The notes under the pieces are model-generated. The model was not told where the DNA came from and made no database searches. It saw only the letters and a list, made by a program, of their open reading frames with translations. From Sophora flavescens (taxonomy: Eukaryota; Streptophyta; Magnoliopsida; Fabales; Fabaceae), in contig CM061069.1 in the NCBI GenBank assembly GCA_030762895.1, positions 85,817,548-85,881,547 on the forward strand: DNA of 64,000 nucleotides, written 5' to 3'. Position 1 is the stretch's first letter. Every line of letters begins with the position of its first letter. Positions 1-12,779 of this stretch are shown piece by piece. Position numbers and translations under genes: made by a program.

Positions 1-1120
1 GGAATCCCCTTGTCCCTTGATAATGCAACTATCTCGAAAACCTTCAGGCATTATGCTAGAGTATTGGTGAATATTGACTTAAAAAAGGCCCTTCAAGAAC
101 ATGTCATGGTGGAAAGAAAAGGTTTTGCCTTTCCGGTAAATGTTGAATACGAGAAACTTCCTTTATTCTACTCTTCTTGTAGGATCATCGGTCACTCTAT
201 AACTGATTGCAAAAAATCAGGTATCAATAGTGATTTGATGAATGATCGAATCTTGATCACCAAGAAACCTTCAGTTCAATATGTTCCAAAGAAAGTCACT
301 TCCACTCCCAAAGATGGTGTGCCTCAGGTTGACAGTGGAAATAATTCTCAGATAAACAAGGGAAAAGGAATTTTAATTGATGATAGCCCTCAGGATGATA
401 ATGTTGTAGGTGAATCTTCCAATGGTGGTGATCCCTCTTTGTTGCAAACAGATAATACGACCATTGGGGACCAGAATTAGGTAATTGTGGAATCAGCTCA
501 GGAACAAGAAGGTCAAGAAGGGAATAACAATTTGTCTCTTCCTCATACTGTCCCTTATGTGGTAGAAGTGATCTCAAACACTGACAGATTAGTATATGGT
601 GCTTCTCCGGGTCAAGGAAATCATGCTCAATCTGGTAATTTAGGGGAAAATATATTTCTGGATGCCAGTCCTCAAGCCAATTCTAGCCAGGATCAAAACA
701 ATCAGAATTCAGTAGACCATGTTTGACTCTATGCAAAATTCAAGCAATGGAACAGCCCTGGTTCCTCACGGTTCAATCAACAAAGGTACACCTCCTATCA
801 ATACTAGTTATTTTAATGGAATTCAGCAAACTCCTTTTGTTGGGAATGTAAACCCCAATGTTGTTAATGATATGAGAATTATGGGAAGACTTTGGGCAGA
901 TGACACTGATGAAGAAATTGAGGTTGAATCCCCTAGTCATTCTGTCGCTAATGATAATACATCAGCAGATAAGTATTTGCAGACAGTTTCTTTGCAAAAC
1001 AGGTCTGAGCCAGACAATCAGCTTCCTAATCCCAAGTTCACAGTTGTGTTGTGAAGATCTCAAAAGAAAAAACTCAAGAAGAAGGCAAATCAGAATCTAA
1101 AACAGGTAAAATGCTCGTAA
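1..1120 (+). pseudogene. LINE-a ORF1 fragment (DUF4283/CCHC RNA-binding protein)
   Basis: The frame is open from base 1 to a TAG at 478-480 and continues in the same frame to 726, then shifts to the frame of 719-1054. The first part contains CRIIGHSITDC, a degenerate CCHC-type knuckle (C-x4-H-x5-C, first Cys missing) of the kind that ends plant LINE ORF1 proteins. A Ser/Asn/Gln-rich linker follows, and a basic QKKK stretch lies near the C-terminus. The matching knuckle in LINE-d (FCEYCQTIGHSLERC) is complete. ORF1 proteins coat LINE RNA and help form the retrotransposition particle. At least one nonsense codon and one frameshift make it non-functional. Its N-terminal DUF4283 part lies mostly before the window. 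Confidence 0.85.
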
Positions 1121-1144
1121 TAGGGCTGGCCCTCAAAACTTTAC

Positions 1145-4100
1145 TTGACCAATTTACTTTACTGGAATGCTAGAGGAGTTGCAAACCTAGACACTAGGTT
1201 GGTTCTTAAAAGGTTAATTTTGGTGAATAATCCATATATAATTCTTGTTGCTGAGCCTTGGATTAGGTTAGATCAGTTTCCTTCAAGGTTCTTTAGAAAT
1301 CTATATTTAAAGGTTTTTGCTGTCAACAACAGGGAGGCTTTGGTCCCAAACCTTTGGTGAATTTGTAAAGAATCAATTAATCCTGATTTGATCAGCTCTT
1401 GATCTCAGCATGTCTCCTTTTCGGTTTCTTATGAAAATCAGATTTTATACTTTTCTGCTATTTATGCTGCTACCAACTATATCTCTAGAAGAAAGTTGTG
1501 GAATGAGCTAAATCTGTTACAGAACACACATTCTGGTCCTTGGTGCTTCATAGGTGATTTCAACACCATTCTTGGGGCTCATGAGCATCGAGGTAGATGT
1601 CTTCCTTCCCAATTATCCTGTAATGAGTTTAAATATTGGTCTGACTCACATAATCTGACTCATCTTCCAACTAGAGGCTCTATGTATACTTGGTCTAATG
1701 GTAGAAGAGGGAACAATCTCACTGAAAAGAGGTTGGATAGAGTGGTTTGCAATGATAACTAGCTAGACGTTTGGAGTAATGTTTCATGTTGCACTCTCAC
1801 TAGAAGTAAATCTGTCATTACCCTATTCTTCTATCCCTGCGAAGAGAGCTCATTAGTCACAGTTGCTCATTCAAATTTCTAAAAATGTGGTCTCAGCATC
1901 AAGACTGTTACAACATTGTTGCAGATTCCTAGAAGTTGCAAGTGTCTGGTTGTCCTATGCACATTTTTCAGAAAAATTGAAGCAGTTGAAATATAATTTA
2001 AAGGTTTGGAACAAAGGAAAGTTTGGAAATGGTCATGATAGAGTGAATCAGGCTCAATAGGCAGTTGATTCAATTCAGAATCAGATTGTTGTTCTTGGAT
2101 ACTCGGATGACAGATATGATCAAGAACAAGCAGCTCATCTAGAGTTGAACAATGCTCTCTCTTTTCAAGAGGAATTTTGGAAAGAAAAGTCTAGGATGGA
2201 TTAGCATTCTCTTTGGAGACAGAAACACTGCCTTCTTCCACAAAGTTACTAAAATTAGGAATGCAACTAAAAGAATGTCTGTGTTAAGGAAAGATGGACA
2301 GATTCTGGACAAGACAGCAGATATAGAGGCTCATGTTTTAGACTTCTACACTTCTCTATTTGCCTCTAATAATGACTGTATTGATAATGGCTTAGTGGAG
2401 CAAGCAATCTCTCCTGAAGTCAGTCTAGAAGACAACATTATGCTGACAAACCTCCCATCTATGGAGGAAGTGAAAAGTGCAGTTTTTTCTATGAATGCAA
2501 ATGGTGCCCCAGGCCCTGATGGCTTTGGTGGATTCTTTTTCCAAAAATACTGGGATGTGGTAGGTAATGATGTGTTTAATGCAGTTCTTCAGTTTTTCAA
2601 GCAAGGGTGGATTTTGCCTAATTACAACTCCAATGTGGTTGTTATGATCCCTAAGACTACAGAAGCAGTCTATTGAGCAGTACAGACCTATATCCCTTGC
2701 TAACTTCAAGTTTAAAATAATTTCCAAGGTTATAGCAGATAGATTAGAAATTGTGGCTCCTAAAATTATTTCCCAAAACCAAAGAGGATTTATTAAAGGC
2801 AGGCACATCTATGATTGCATTGGAGTTGCTTCTGAAGCTGTTAATTTACTGCACAAAAGTTCCTTTGGGGGCAATATTGCTTTGAAGATTGATATCAAAA
2901 AAGCCTTTGATTCTATGGATTAGGACTTCCTTCTTAAGGTTCTCAACCAGTTTGGCTTTGATCTAGTCTTTTGTAACTGGATCTGAGTGATTCTCCATTC
3001 TACAAAGCTCTCAATCTCAGTTAATGGTAACTCAGTTGGCTACTTTTCCTGCACAAGGGGGTCAGACAAGGTGACCCCTTATCACCCCTTCCCTTCTGCC
3101 TAGCTGAGGAAGTTTTGAGTAGGTCTTTTTCTCAACTTGTTCATCAAGGTAAGCTGTTGCCTCTGTCCAGTCCAAGAGGTTATCAAGTTCCATCTCATGT
3201 GTTATATGCTGATGACATCCTCATATTTTGTAGAGGCTCTATGAAAAACATTGAAACTCTTATGTCCTTGTTCTAAAAGTATAGTGAGGCTTCAGCTCAG
3301 CTGATCAGTCCTGAAAAATCTAAGTTGTACTCAGGAACCATCCCTGCTAGAAGGTTATATGATATTGCTAGAACTCTTGGTTTCAAACCTGGTCATCTTC
3401 CCTTTAATTATCTTGGTGTTCCTCTGTTTAGAGGCAAACCAAAGAAAGCCAATCTGAAACACATTGCAGATAGGATTAAGATCTAGCTGGCCAACTGGAA
3501 ATGGTCCCTCCTATCAATAATGGGAAGGGTTCAGCTTGTTAAGTCAGTCATCCATGGTATGTTAATCTATTCTTTTCAGATTTATGCCTCGACTGCTTCT
3601 CTTATTAAAATGTTGGACATTTGGATCGGAAACATCATTTGGTCCGGGAACATTGAATCTAGGAAAATTGTCACTGTTGCTTGGCACATGATTTGTGCTT
3701 CCTTTGATGAAGGTGGTCTAGGCTTGGGATCTCTTAGCCATATTAACAAGGCAGCTTTGCTAAAAAGAGGTTGGGAACTACTTTCCTCAGATAATCAGTG
3801 GGCAGCCCTTTTAAGGGCTAGGGTCTTCTCTATTAAACTTCTGGTTCAGCATCATATCACTTCATCAATCTGGCAAGGGTTAAAAAACCAAATCAACAGA
3901 GTCATTGAAAACAGTAGATGGATTTTGGGGGATGGTTACTCTATCAATTTTTGGAAGGATTGTTGGTTAAATAAGCCTATTGTGGAGCTTTTGCAAATTC
4001 CAGATAACATCCTCCATCGGCTTCACTCAACAGTTTCAGATTTCATAACAGCAGGTATTTGGAACATTCCTCAAGGTCTGTTGCAAAGATTCCCTCTTCT

Positions 4101-5278
4101 TCTTAATGAACTAAATCAAGTAAGCATTCCTAAGCTTCCTAAAGATGATTTTATAGTCTGGACAGCATCTAGCACTGGTGAACTTTCTTTAAAAGTGGCC
4201 TATAACTTTCTGTATCCTAGAAGACAGCCTCTAAATTGGTGTAAGCTAATATGATCTAGATCCATTCTTCCCTCAAAATCTTTTATGATTTGGCGTTTAT
4301 TTCATAACAAAGTACATACAGATGATCAGCTTTGGATTAGGGGTTGCGATGTGGTCTCTTGGTGCAGCTTATGCGGCAAAGCTTATGAGAATTCTCTACA
4401 CCTTTTCTTTAATTGCAGCCTTGCTCAACAACTATGGTCCTAGCTTAGCTCAGTTCTGAACTTGGTGATTGACTCCGCTTCAATTTATGCAGTGTTCTCG
4501 ATCTGTAACAGAAATTGGAGTACACTAGCCAGAGACATAATTGCTTCAGCTATTATCAATGTTATTTGTGCTATTTGGTTTTGCAGAAACCAACTTAGAT
4601 TTGAGAACAAGGTAATTTCGATGGAATCAGCTCTATCTATGATCGGGGTAAATGTTTCATTAACTGGTAACTCTTCAGCTGGGTACATGTCTTCTGACAT
4701 TGAGGAGTTCAGGATCTTAAAATACTTTAAAGTTTCTGGCAATCTTAACAAGGCTCCTTTGGTTAAAGAGGTCTTTTGGTTTCCTCCTAACAGAGGTTGG
4801 GTTAAGGTTAACAGTGATGGTGCAGCTAAAGGCTCCCCAGGTTTGGCTGCTTGTGGTGGTTTATTCAGAGATAGTAATTCTGCAATTATGGGATGCTTCT
4901 CTTTTCATATTGGCATCTCAAATGCCCTTTATGCAGAGAAACTTGGTGCGATCATCTCAATAGAATTGGCTCATGAGAAGGGTCGGAGGAAGCTTTGGCT
5001 TGAGTGTGATTCCAAGTTGGTTATTCAAGCATTTTCTAATCCTAAAATTGTTCCCTAGAAGCTTACGAATAGATGGTAGAATTACCTTTTTCTAACAAAA
5101 GAAATGTTTTTTTTTTTACTATTCACATATTTTTAGAGAGGGTAATGTCTATGCAGACAAATTAGTCAATTTTGGGATCTTTTCCCATCGGTTAATTTGG
5201 TGGAATTTACCTCCTAGATTTATTTCGGAATATTTTTTCCGAGATAGGAATAGACTTCCAAATTATAGGTTTCGTTAA
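1145..5278 (+). pseudogene. LINE-a ORF2: endonuclease, reverse transcriptase, RNase H (decayed)
   Basis: Reading with frameshifts gives, in order: endonuclease start (LLYWNARGVAN, about 1150), the GDFN catalytic motif (about 1555) and TWSNGRRG (about 1690); reverse transcriptase with GAPGPDGF (about 2505), YRPISLANFKFK (about 2685), RGVRQGDPLSP (about 3060) and a YADD active site at 3205-3216; NYLGVPLFRGKP thumb motif (about 3410); a zf-RVT region (about 4150-4440) with CSLCGKA; and an RNase H domain starting NSDGAAKGSPG (about 4810) and ending at 5278. The catalytic YADD is intact, but more than eight stops or shifts interrupt the frame. It would have nicked target DNA and primed reverse transcription from the element's own mRNA. 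C-terminal RNase H is typical of many plant L1 lineages. Confidence 0.92.
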
Positions 5279-5387
5279 TTCTTTTCTCTCCCATGCGTAT
5301 TGGCTTGGTCCGCCCATGTTGTGTATTCTTCTTCCTTTTTTTATATTATTCTGGGTATGCTACAGATGATTGGTAATGCCTGGGGTG

Positions 5388-5400
5388 CTAACCTAGTTGG
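5388..5400 (+). other. Conserved stem-loop in LINE-a 3' UTR
   Basis: CTAAC-CTA-GTTGG can fold as a 5-bp stem, with one G:U pair, and a 3-nt loop about 45 nt before the A-tract. The other two 3' ends of this LINE family in the window carry CCAAC-CTA-GTTGG at the same place. Some LINE reverse transcriptases recognise a 3' stem-loop, so this is a candidate recognition structure. Function is inferred. Confidence 0.5.
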
Positions 5401-5542
5401 GATGTCTTGCTCTACAGTGATGCCTTTGCATACATTTTTTATTTGAAAAAAAAACCAACAACAAAATTAAAATTAACCTTTCAAATTTATTTATTTACAT
5501 TTAGAAAGTTTTATTAGAAGTATATTTCGTGAATTCAATTCA

Positions 5543-6633
5543 TCTATAATAATGTTTAAATAATAAATCTTTGTTATAAAATTATAATATAGAAGAACAT
5601 TGCATTATATGGTAAATTACCTTAAAAGGCAAGTGAAATCATATCATTTATCATTTATTATTATAAAAATTGCCTTAGAAGTTAATTAATTATATTATTT
5701 TTTCTAGGGAAACAATTAATTATATTATTAATTATTATTTGGACAACTAATTTTTTAATAACAAAGATATGAAGTACATATCAATAAAACTGGAAAAAAA
5801 AAAGTTTAATAAACTTATATAGGCTTTTTTAATAATAAGTTCAAAGACCCAATTAGAACATTTTTTAGTTCAGAGTCTCAATCGAAAACTTTATAAAAGT
5901 TTGGCGACCTATTTACAATTTTTTAGTTTAGGGACCTATTTGAAAATTCTCAACTAGTTCAGCGACCAACTCAATAGTTAAACATTTTTAATATTCTTAC
6001 AAATATTAACAAGAGTTTTATTTCTATGCACTGTTAGTGTAAATAATTTTACACTGACATCCAATAATATCTCAACAAATCAGTAATATTGTTATTTCTC
6101 TCTCTTAATATTATAATAAGAACACACGTGTCAAAATTTTAGTGGATATTAGTGTAAAACTTTTTAAACTATCAATGCATACTACTTTAATCTTATTAAC
6201 AATCCTTAACAACATTAATAGTTCTTATATTTTCTACATGTTATTTATTAGTATTTTTATTTTACTTTCTTTTCATCATCCAATTGTCATTATTGAATTG
6301 AGTTTACTCTTTTGTATATTTTTTTATTTTCTATTGTTATTTTAAACATTATCATTTATTTTTTCTCACATTTTCTAATTTTGAAATTCTATTAATTATC
6401 TTATTCATAATTACTCTTCTACGAATCTTTTTTGTGTGTGACTATTTTCTACTTTATTTTTAAATGTATTATCTTTTAATTGCTACATCAGTAATTCAAT
6501 GTGTAATTCATTCCAGACTTATTTAATCAAAATATAATCCTATACGATTTTAAGATCTATAACAAATATATTATCCTCGTATATATAATATTTAATTCAT
6601 CATACCTGTGCTTAGCACAGGTCTATTTCCTAG
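5543..6633 (+). mobile_element. Probable non-autonomous Helitron
   Basis: The right end shows a Helitron signature: a perfect hairpin ACCTGTGC-TTA-GCACAGGT at 6604-6622, seven bases, then CTAG at 6630-6633 followed by T. The proposed left end, TCTATAATAATG at 5543, follows an A, as expected for insertion between A and T. No RepHel coding sequence is present and the body is AT-rich, so the element would be mobilised in trans. The right end is well supported; the left end is chosen from the TC start typical of plant Helitrons and is less certain. It contains a nested MITE at 6025-6181. Confidence 0.6.
6025..6181. mobile_element. MITE with about 38-bp terminal inverted repeats
   Basis: The left arm starts TATGCACTGTTAGTGTAAAT and the right arm, read in reverse complement, starts TATGCATTGATAGTTTAAAA. 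The arms stay alignable for about 38 bases, both passing through TTTTACACT and ending in ATCCA. Length is 157 bp with no coding capacity. Similar GTGTAAAATNNTTTTACACT elements are common in papilionoid legumes. The exact target duplication is not clear because the outermost TA may belong to it. Confidence 0.7.
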
Positions 6634-6766
6634 TATTTTGTTAAAACAAATTAGTAAATGTTTAGGGTTAATCAACTTCTCTGAATGGTGCCATAGAAGC
6701 GAAAGAGAGCACGACATTTATTTTTTGACAAGAAAGAGAGCACAATGTTGAGAATTGCACAATTCC

Positions 6767-6890
6767 CTCTAAAGTGAGTTTATCCTTAAAATAGACAAGT
6801 AAGAGTATATTTATTCTTAGATTACTTAATGAATGTCAATGCACTTTATTAGAATTAGGATAAATCCACATTAACATACTCACTTTAGAG
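6767..6890. repeat. Small inverted-repeat element, 124 bp
   Basis: Perfect 12-bp inverted termini CTCTAAAGTGAG at 6767-6778 and CTCACTTTAGAG at 6879-6890 bound an AT-rich core that also has partial internal symmetry (TTTATCC and GGATAAA). It could be a short MITE. No clear target duplication flanks it. The rest of 6634-7290 is AT-rich with no recognisable gene. Confidence 0.45.
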
Positions 6891-7299
6891 ACGAATAAGA
6901 GTATATGTGCTTTCTTATTTTAATTTTGTCATATATTTATATTTTAAATGATATTTAATTATGCTCGAAAAAAATGATATTTAATTTTAACGTTGAAACA
7001 AAAAAATAAACTATGATTTTACGATAATTAAAACAAATAAGAACCAATTAATTATTTCTTTTATGATAAAAATTATTGATTGTTAAGTTTTTGATGTAAT
7101 TTGTAATAAGTTACTATTATATTTTTCTAAAATGTTTAAAAATCTGTACGTAAGTAAAAAAAATGTTATTACTTAAATGCTACTAATGTTGGAGTTGGTT
7201 ATTTTATAACTAATTTAGAGAAATATATGATGTACATATTTTATTAAAATCTGTAAATTATGTAATTAATTGAATGAAAATGGTTGAAATTAAATTAAT

Positions 7300-8658
7300 T
7301 TTTTCAGACTTGCGAGACAAGCTATCTTCTTTATGGAAAATTGCTGGCCAATGGCGTATGACCTCTCTAGGTAAAGGTTACTTTGAATTTGGATTTTCGA
7401 CTCAGGAAGATCTGTGAAGTGCATGGTCTGTAGGTACATGGAATCTAAAACCTGGGTTGCTAAGGCTTTCTCAATGGACGACAAACTTTAACCCCAGGAA
7501 TCAAATGCAAACACACTCTCAATGTTGGATAATACTCTATGACCTTCCACAAGAGTACTGGAGACCAAGAATCTTATTTGAGATCGCTTCAGGCATTGGT
7601 ACTCCTATCTCAATTGATGATATGACTCGTAGAAGGATGTATGGCCACTATGCTAGAATCTTGGTTGATCTTGATCTCTCTCGAGAATTGATTTATGATA
7701 TCATGGTAGAGAGGGAAAAATTTGATTTCATTGTGAATATTGAGTATGAAAAGCTACCTCTCTACTCTAATCTTTGTCAAAACATTGGGCACTCTTTAGA
7801 CGCATGTGGCAAGAAAGGTGGCCAACAAATCTCCAAGAATATCCCTCATCCACCCTTAAAGAAAGGTGCTTCGACTGCTGCTAAAGTTTATATGCCAAAG
7901 AAGGTTGTTCAAACTCAGGTACGTAACAATAATGTTGTTGTCAATGAAATTATTGATATCAATGCTAACCCTGCAGATCTTGTTGACGTCAATGTTGAGA
8001 AAAATAAATATAATACTGTTGCTACCTTAGACAAAGGAAAAGCAATTATTGATGCATATGAGGCAGTTAATGATAGTCATAAATTGAGGAAAGACAAGTC
8101 TATGTTTTTATCCGATGATTTTCCTTATGACTGGAGGTGATTTCTGAGTCAGACAGGTTGATTTATGCTGACCAAAACAAGTAATTAAATGCTCAGGAAA
8201 CCTTGTTGAAGGAGCCTTTTTTGGAAGTGGGTAATTGTTCTGCTGATGCAAATAAGGACAATGTTTTAAATATCGAGGAGGCATTGTATAATGTTTTCTC
8301 CAATTCCAATTATCCAACCAATCAGATTATTCAAGACTCTATGGCCTCACCTGGTCCATCTCATCCTACAAATGACATTGCTGAGCAGTCTTGGGTTTCA
8401 GAATCAGATTTTGGATCAGGTAAAGTTCTAATACTGTGCAAGGTGCCATTAATAACAATCCTGTTGTGGTGAAAGATTTGAGCATTGTTGTTGGAAAATT
8501 GTGGAGCACTAGTGTTGAAGAGGATGATATTGAGTCCCCTCATCCCGATGATCAAAGAGCAAATAAATATCTGAATGATTAAACTGCAAATAATGAGGGG
8601 AAGTATACTGTGGTTCTATCAAAATCTCAGAAGAAAAAGATGAGAAAGAAGCAACTTC
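7300..8658 (+). pseudogene. LINE-b ORF1 (DUF4283 plus zinc knuckle), truncated
   Basis: The translation starts LRDKLSSLWKIAGQW and shows a DUF4283-type block (GKGYFEFGFSTQEDL, stop, SAWSVGTW) followed by WIILYDLPQEYW and IGTPISIDD, the usual order in plant LINE ORF1. A knuckle region (LCQNIGHSLDACGKKGG) follows, with the first Cys of the CCHC pattern lost. After a stop at 8138-8140 the remainder is readable with shifts to a Lys-rich tail (SQKKKMRKKQ) near 8650. ORF1 ends abruptly where LTR-A1 begins at 8659, and no ORF2 follows. It aligns by eye with the LINE-a ORF1, for example HYARILVDLDL against HYARVLVNIDL, so the two are related families. Confidence 0.82.
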
Positions 8659-11600
8659 TGTAACATCTCGATTTTTACTATTCTTTGTAACCTTATCTCG
8701 ATTTTCACCGTAACCATATTTAAGTTAATTATTAACCATAGTTAACTATTATACTATTTAATATTCACAAAACCCATTAATTCAAGTCCTAAAAGCCAAA
8801 CAAAGCCTAAGATCTACCCTATAAGTTCCCCACAAACCGCATCCATGCCCCCCTTCACTCATTTTATTCATTTTCTCTCACTTTTCTGAAGAACACTTTA
8901 AGCAAATTTGTGAAGGACTTAATCCATTCTTGTCAATTTTCCAACATCTAAGAGGTATACCTTACTATTCTTGATAAATAAACATCACGCTCTTCATTGA
9001 TTTCATTGTTTCAAGCCATGATCATCATGATTCAATTCCTAGATCTAGATTTTCAAATAATTCTAGAAAATCATATAAAAATCATTTTAATGTGAGATCA
9101 ATTTCTATGATCTCCATATGACTTCTATCTTCATAATCCAAGAGCTTGAAAAATTTAGAGATCCCTAGCTATTTCTTCTAGACTTGGCCAAACCTGTGCT
9201 CAAATGGGTTTAAGTGATTTTCTTCATTCTTTAACTTGTTTTCATGTTGGTTGTTCATGGCTAGGTTTTGGTGGACAAAACCGTGGCCTACCTTGCATGG
9301 TTTAGCTTGTGTTTGTTTAATCTTCAAGTGGTCTACAAGAGGTATGGGGGAGATTACGACTATCCTACCTTAATATAGATATGTTGATGGTTTAATTAGT
9401 GTATATATGGTCTTGTAATTTCTAAGTATGAAAGCTGTATATTTTATTGCATATGTGTGTGATCCTCTTGGAGGATTTGATTTGATGCTGGGTCATGATA
9501 TGGTATGATATATGTTGGTTTTAATTCTAATGATCTCTAATTGAAACCTTGGTTGTTGTTTGATTGAATTGTTAAAAAAATGCTTAACATGATTAATTGG
9601 GCGATTCGGTCATAACTGAGTCATGGGGTTCCATGTTGATTTAAATTGTTTGAATAATTTTGATGAGTATTGAATGAATATATAAGAATATAGAAATTAG
9701 TTTGGATTGATTTGGATGTGTATATTGAAAGATATGATTTTATGAGTCCTTAGGGACTAAAATGCAATTTCTGAGAATTTCAGTGGCTGCACTGAAATTC
9801 ATGTTCTTGTGTGATAAGATTGTAGTTCTCGATGAGACAAAACCATAGAAATTGGTTTAATACATAAAAAGTTGTAAGTTTTTTTGTAAAAAAAAAAGAC
9901 CTTTTTGCAATTATTGTAAAGTATTTGGGGCAGAAATGTAATTTCTGAAAATTTGAGGGAAACTGAAAAATATTTCTTTAGAAGTTGGTTTGGTGTGATT
10001 TGAAGTTATAAATAAAAAGTTTTAAGGTTTTAAGTGAATAAGGACTTTTTTGTAATTAATGAAAGTTTATGGACTAAACTACAATTTTTGAAATTGGACA
10101 GTTAGAAACTGTTTTTCATCCTTATAAAACCGATCTCAGACTTCAAAATTATTTTGGACTATTAGAGTGTAAAATCATTGAAAAAGGATTTACACGATTT
10201 ACAAAATTAACGACATTCGATCAAATTCTTAGAAATTTTGTATAAATGGAGATTTTGTTGGAAAATCAATGTTTCAACATTTTCATATGAGCAATATAAC
10301 CTAGGAGAGTAATACATTAGAGGTGAAGAACCATGTTTTCAAAAATATGGCTTTTGGGCCTAAATTTAGTAAAAAGCGGCGAAACCGTTGTTAAAAGTTT
10401 TTAAGGATTTTTGAGAAAAGGTTTTGGGGAAATTGATACCTATGTATCTTTGAAGGAAATTACTCTTGGAAATGGATTTGATTTTATCTAAAGGTGTTGG
10501 TTTTAAGACAACAGGATTTTAGTCTTCAAAGACGAGATTTTACTGTAAAATGAAAAAAAACCTAAGTCAAGAATGACTTATTGAAAATACGAACATAATA
10601 AATTATGATGTGGGGTGGAACACGACCTTATGTCATAAAGTATGGATAATTTATTATCCATATTCCATAAAATTTAATGGATTCAGAATGATTTGTTTTA
10701 TTGGAAGCCAAAGAAAAAGGCTCAATTAGAAAAGTACAGAGAAATAAATAATTGGACTTGTGTTCCAATCTCATAATGCGTTAGGACTTTTAATCAAGTG
10801 TTTTTAAGATATCTTTTCACAGAGATGAAAGGTTACTTGAGAACTTTCGCTCGATGTTAAGAACATCTAGCATCTGAGAAAGCACGTTGAAAGAATTCCG
10901 ATGGAATCAAGATGTCATCCGATGGATAAACAAGAACGCATTTCCGGCAATTTTGCCTAAAAACATAGTGAAACTATGTTCTGTAAGGCCGTTGTGCCTA
11001 GGAGAAGGAGCTAACACTTTAATGCGGGTGCGAATTTCGTAATGACGAATCTTGATTATTATAGGGGGTGCCGAGGAATGAAATACTCACATAGGCCCAG
11101 TTGGTAGCTCCTCTGTGGCGTGGTAATCTTGCAATTCACCGACAAACTCGACTAGACACTACGTTTTTTCTGGTAGCGTAGGATGTTCCCGAAAAAGCCT
11201 ATGATGTTTACGCCCGCTACTTTTGATGCATTCTTTATTACCCAAGGCTGGTACCTCCGGAACAGTCCTCCGAACCACTCTCCCCGACTATTCGTAAAAC
11301 CATGGAATTAGAATTCAGCGGTCATTCCTCAAGTCTTAGATGTCTTCTATTTAGGAAAGTGCGGTGCTGTGGTCATGTTTCTATGAAACATTATTGTTCT
11401 GTTATGAATGTAGATTTGATTGAATATTGATAATTGTACGTACCCGAGAGTCGTACCACTGCATGTCTGCCTTATGTGTAAGATAAATGGAAATCTCACC
11501 TCTTTATTTTTATATTGCCTATGTCGAATGGCTATATGCCTTCTGTATCCTTTTGAGAAGATTGAGACGTCAAGATGTCGCTTGGCTGATGCATCGTAGA

Positions 11601-12274
11601 GGATTGGATTCGAGAATGCAGACGATATGTTGAAGTTTCTAGTGAACGTCTTCCAGACTTCAGATATTCCAAGACGATAGTGTTGGTTTTCTGTCATATC
11701 TGACTTTTCTTTTCTTGAGATGGGCATGACTGTCGATGGTTAGTAGAAAATGTATTTCCTCTTGGATTAGGAAAGGGCTTTGTCCAAGAGTTACTATTGT
11801 AGTAACTCCAGTAGTGTCTTTTGTGACAATGTCGGTAGTGGACTCAAATAGAGTTTCCACTAGATCTCGTCAGTTGGGGTTTGCCTTTCTTGCAATCTAT
11901 GGGAAATGATTGTCTTTTCTATTTTAGTTTGGCCAGCTGGGTATGCTTGGGAGTTAATGTTATTGTTTATGGAGCTGCGACTCCAAGTATCTTATATTGT
12001 AGGAGCTGCGTCTCCATATCTTTATACTAGATCTGTATATTGTTATGATTTCTGTTTATGAGTCGGGTTGGGTATCCTATAAATGATTTTTGAACTTATG
12101 ATCCTAATTGTGATGGAAAATTTCATTGTCCATTCATTTAATCAAAGTAGTTATATTTATGACTAACGAAAAAGAAAAAAAAAATACCCCATTCTGTTAT
12201 AGCCAATATTTAACTAATCTACTTTTCGGCCTTAAAATGTCACTTACGATGTAGCACCCGAGAAGGGTGATACA
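8659..12274 (+). mobile_element. LTR-A1: about 3.6-kb LTR, Tekay/Del-like type
   Basis: It begins TGTAACATCT and ends GGGTGATACA and is followed four bases later by TGGTATCAGAGC, the tRNA-Met primer-binding site, which fixes this as a 5' LTR on the + strand. Very long LTRs with TGTAACACC/GGTGTTACA termini and a tRNA-Met primer site suit Tekay/Del-type chromoviruses; with no pol nearby this remains an inference. From about 8.9 kb onward it aligns with LTR-A2 (for example the phrase GGTATGGGGGAGATTAC and the GTCCTTAGGGACTAAA block), but its first 200 bases are unlike LTR-A2. No coding sequence is evident. Confidence 0.75.
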
Positions 12275-12278
12275 TTAT

Positions 12279-12290
12279 TGGTATCAGAGC
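12279..12290 (+). other. Primer-binding site for initiator tRNA-Met
   Basis: TGGTATCAGAGC matches the complement of the 3' end of plant initiator tRNA-Met. It lies four bases after LTR-A1. Only 14 bases of internal sequence remain before another LTR starts at 12305. Confidence 0.85.
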
Positions 12291-12730
12291 TGACCGAGTC
12301 TTTTTGTAACACCCTGTTTTTATGGTTTTTACCGTTTTGCTGTTTTTACTGTTTTTCAATTATCGGTAGAATTTTAATTGTTCGTAATTTTTATAAAAGA
12401 TGTAGAAAAACATTTTTAATAAAATAAAATCATAATTATACTCTACCTTATGGTAGAATCTTACGACAAAAATTTGGGTTTAAAACTCAGACGAAACCCG
12501 GTCTGTGTTTTCACCGACAGTAAGATTTTACTGGTCAGAAAACCTAATTTTAACCCGAGAATGAAACAGTTAAGGTTTATATTTTATTTCCAACCATAGT
12601 GGTTATTTTGAAAATTTTCAAAATAAATAGGTTATTATACGTTATTCGGGTGAATACTCGACGATCGGGGATCGACGGAATCGAGAACGGAGGTGTAGAG
12701 GCAAAACCCGACCCCAGACAGATGAGAACA

Positions 12731-12779
12731 ATGAGTCATAGGGGTGAGTCATAGGGGGTGAGTCATAAGGATGAGTCAC
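12731..12779 (+). repeat. Short tandem repeat of ATGAGTCATAGGGG units
   Basis: Four imperfect copies of a 13-16 base unit (ATGAGTCATAGGGG and variants) lie near the start of LTR-A2. An inverted relative (TGAGTCACCCCTATGACTC) occurs at 48954, marking that fragment as the same LTR region on the other strand. Confidence 0.65.

Larger units (their letters stand above)
1..5454 (+). mobile_element. LINE-a: L1-type non-LTR retrotransposon, 5' end outside the window
   Basis: The order of parts is that of a plant L1-type LINE: end of a nucleic-acid-binding ORF1, then ORF2 with apurinic-type endonuclease, reverse transcriptase, zf-RVT and a C-terminal RNase H, a short 3' UTR and an A-tract at 5446-5454. 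Both ORFs carry many stops and frameshifts, so this copy is dead. The 3' UTR closely resembles those of LINE-d (42.1-42.25 kb) and the LINE tail at 47.9-48.2 kb, so all three belong to one family or close relatives. The 5' part lies before base 1. I could not define a target duplication because only the 3' flank is present. Confidence 0.93.

Noticed and set aside
11347..11860. Minus-strand ORFs of 126 and 66 codons in LTR-A1
   Set aside because: No motif, not kept open in the matching part of LTR-A2 (16789-17088 is similar only in part and shorter), and the LTR reads on the other strand.
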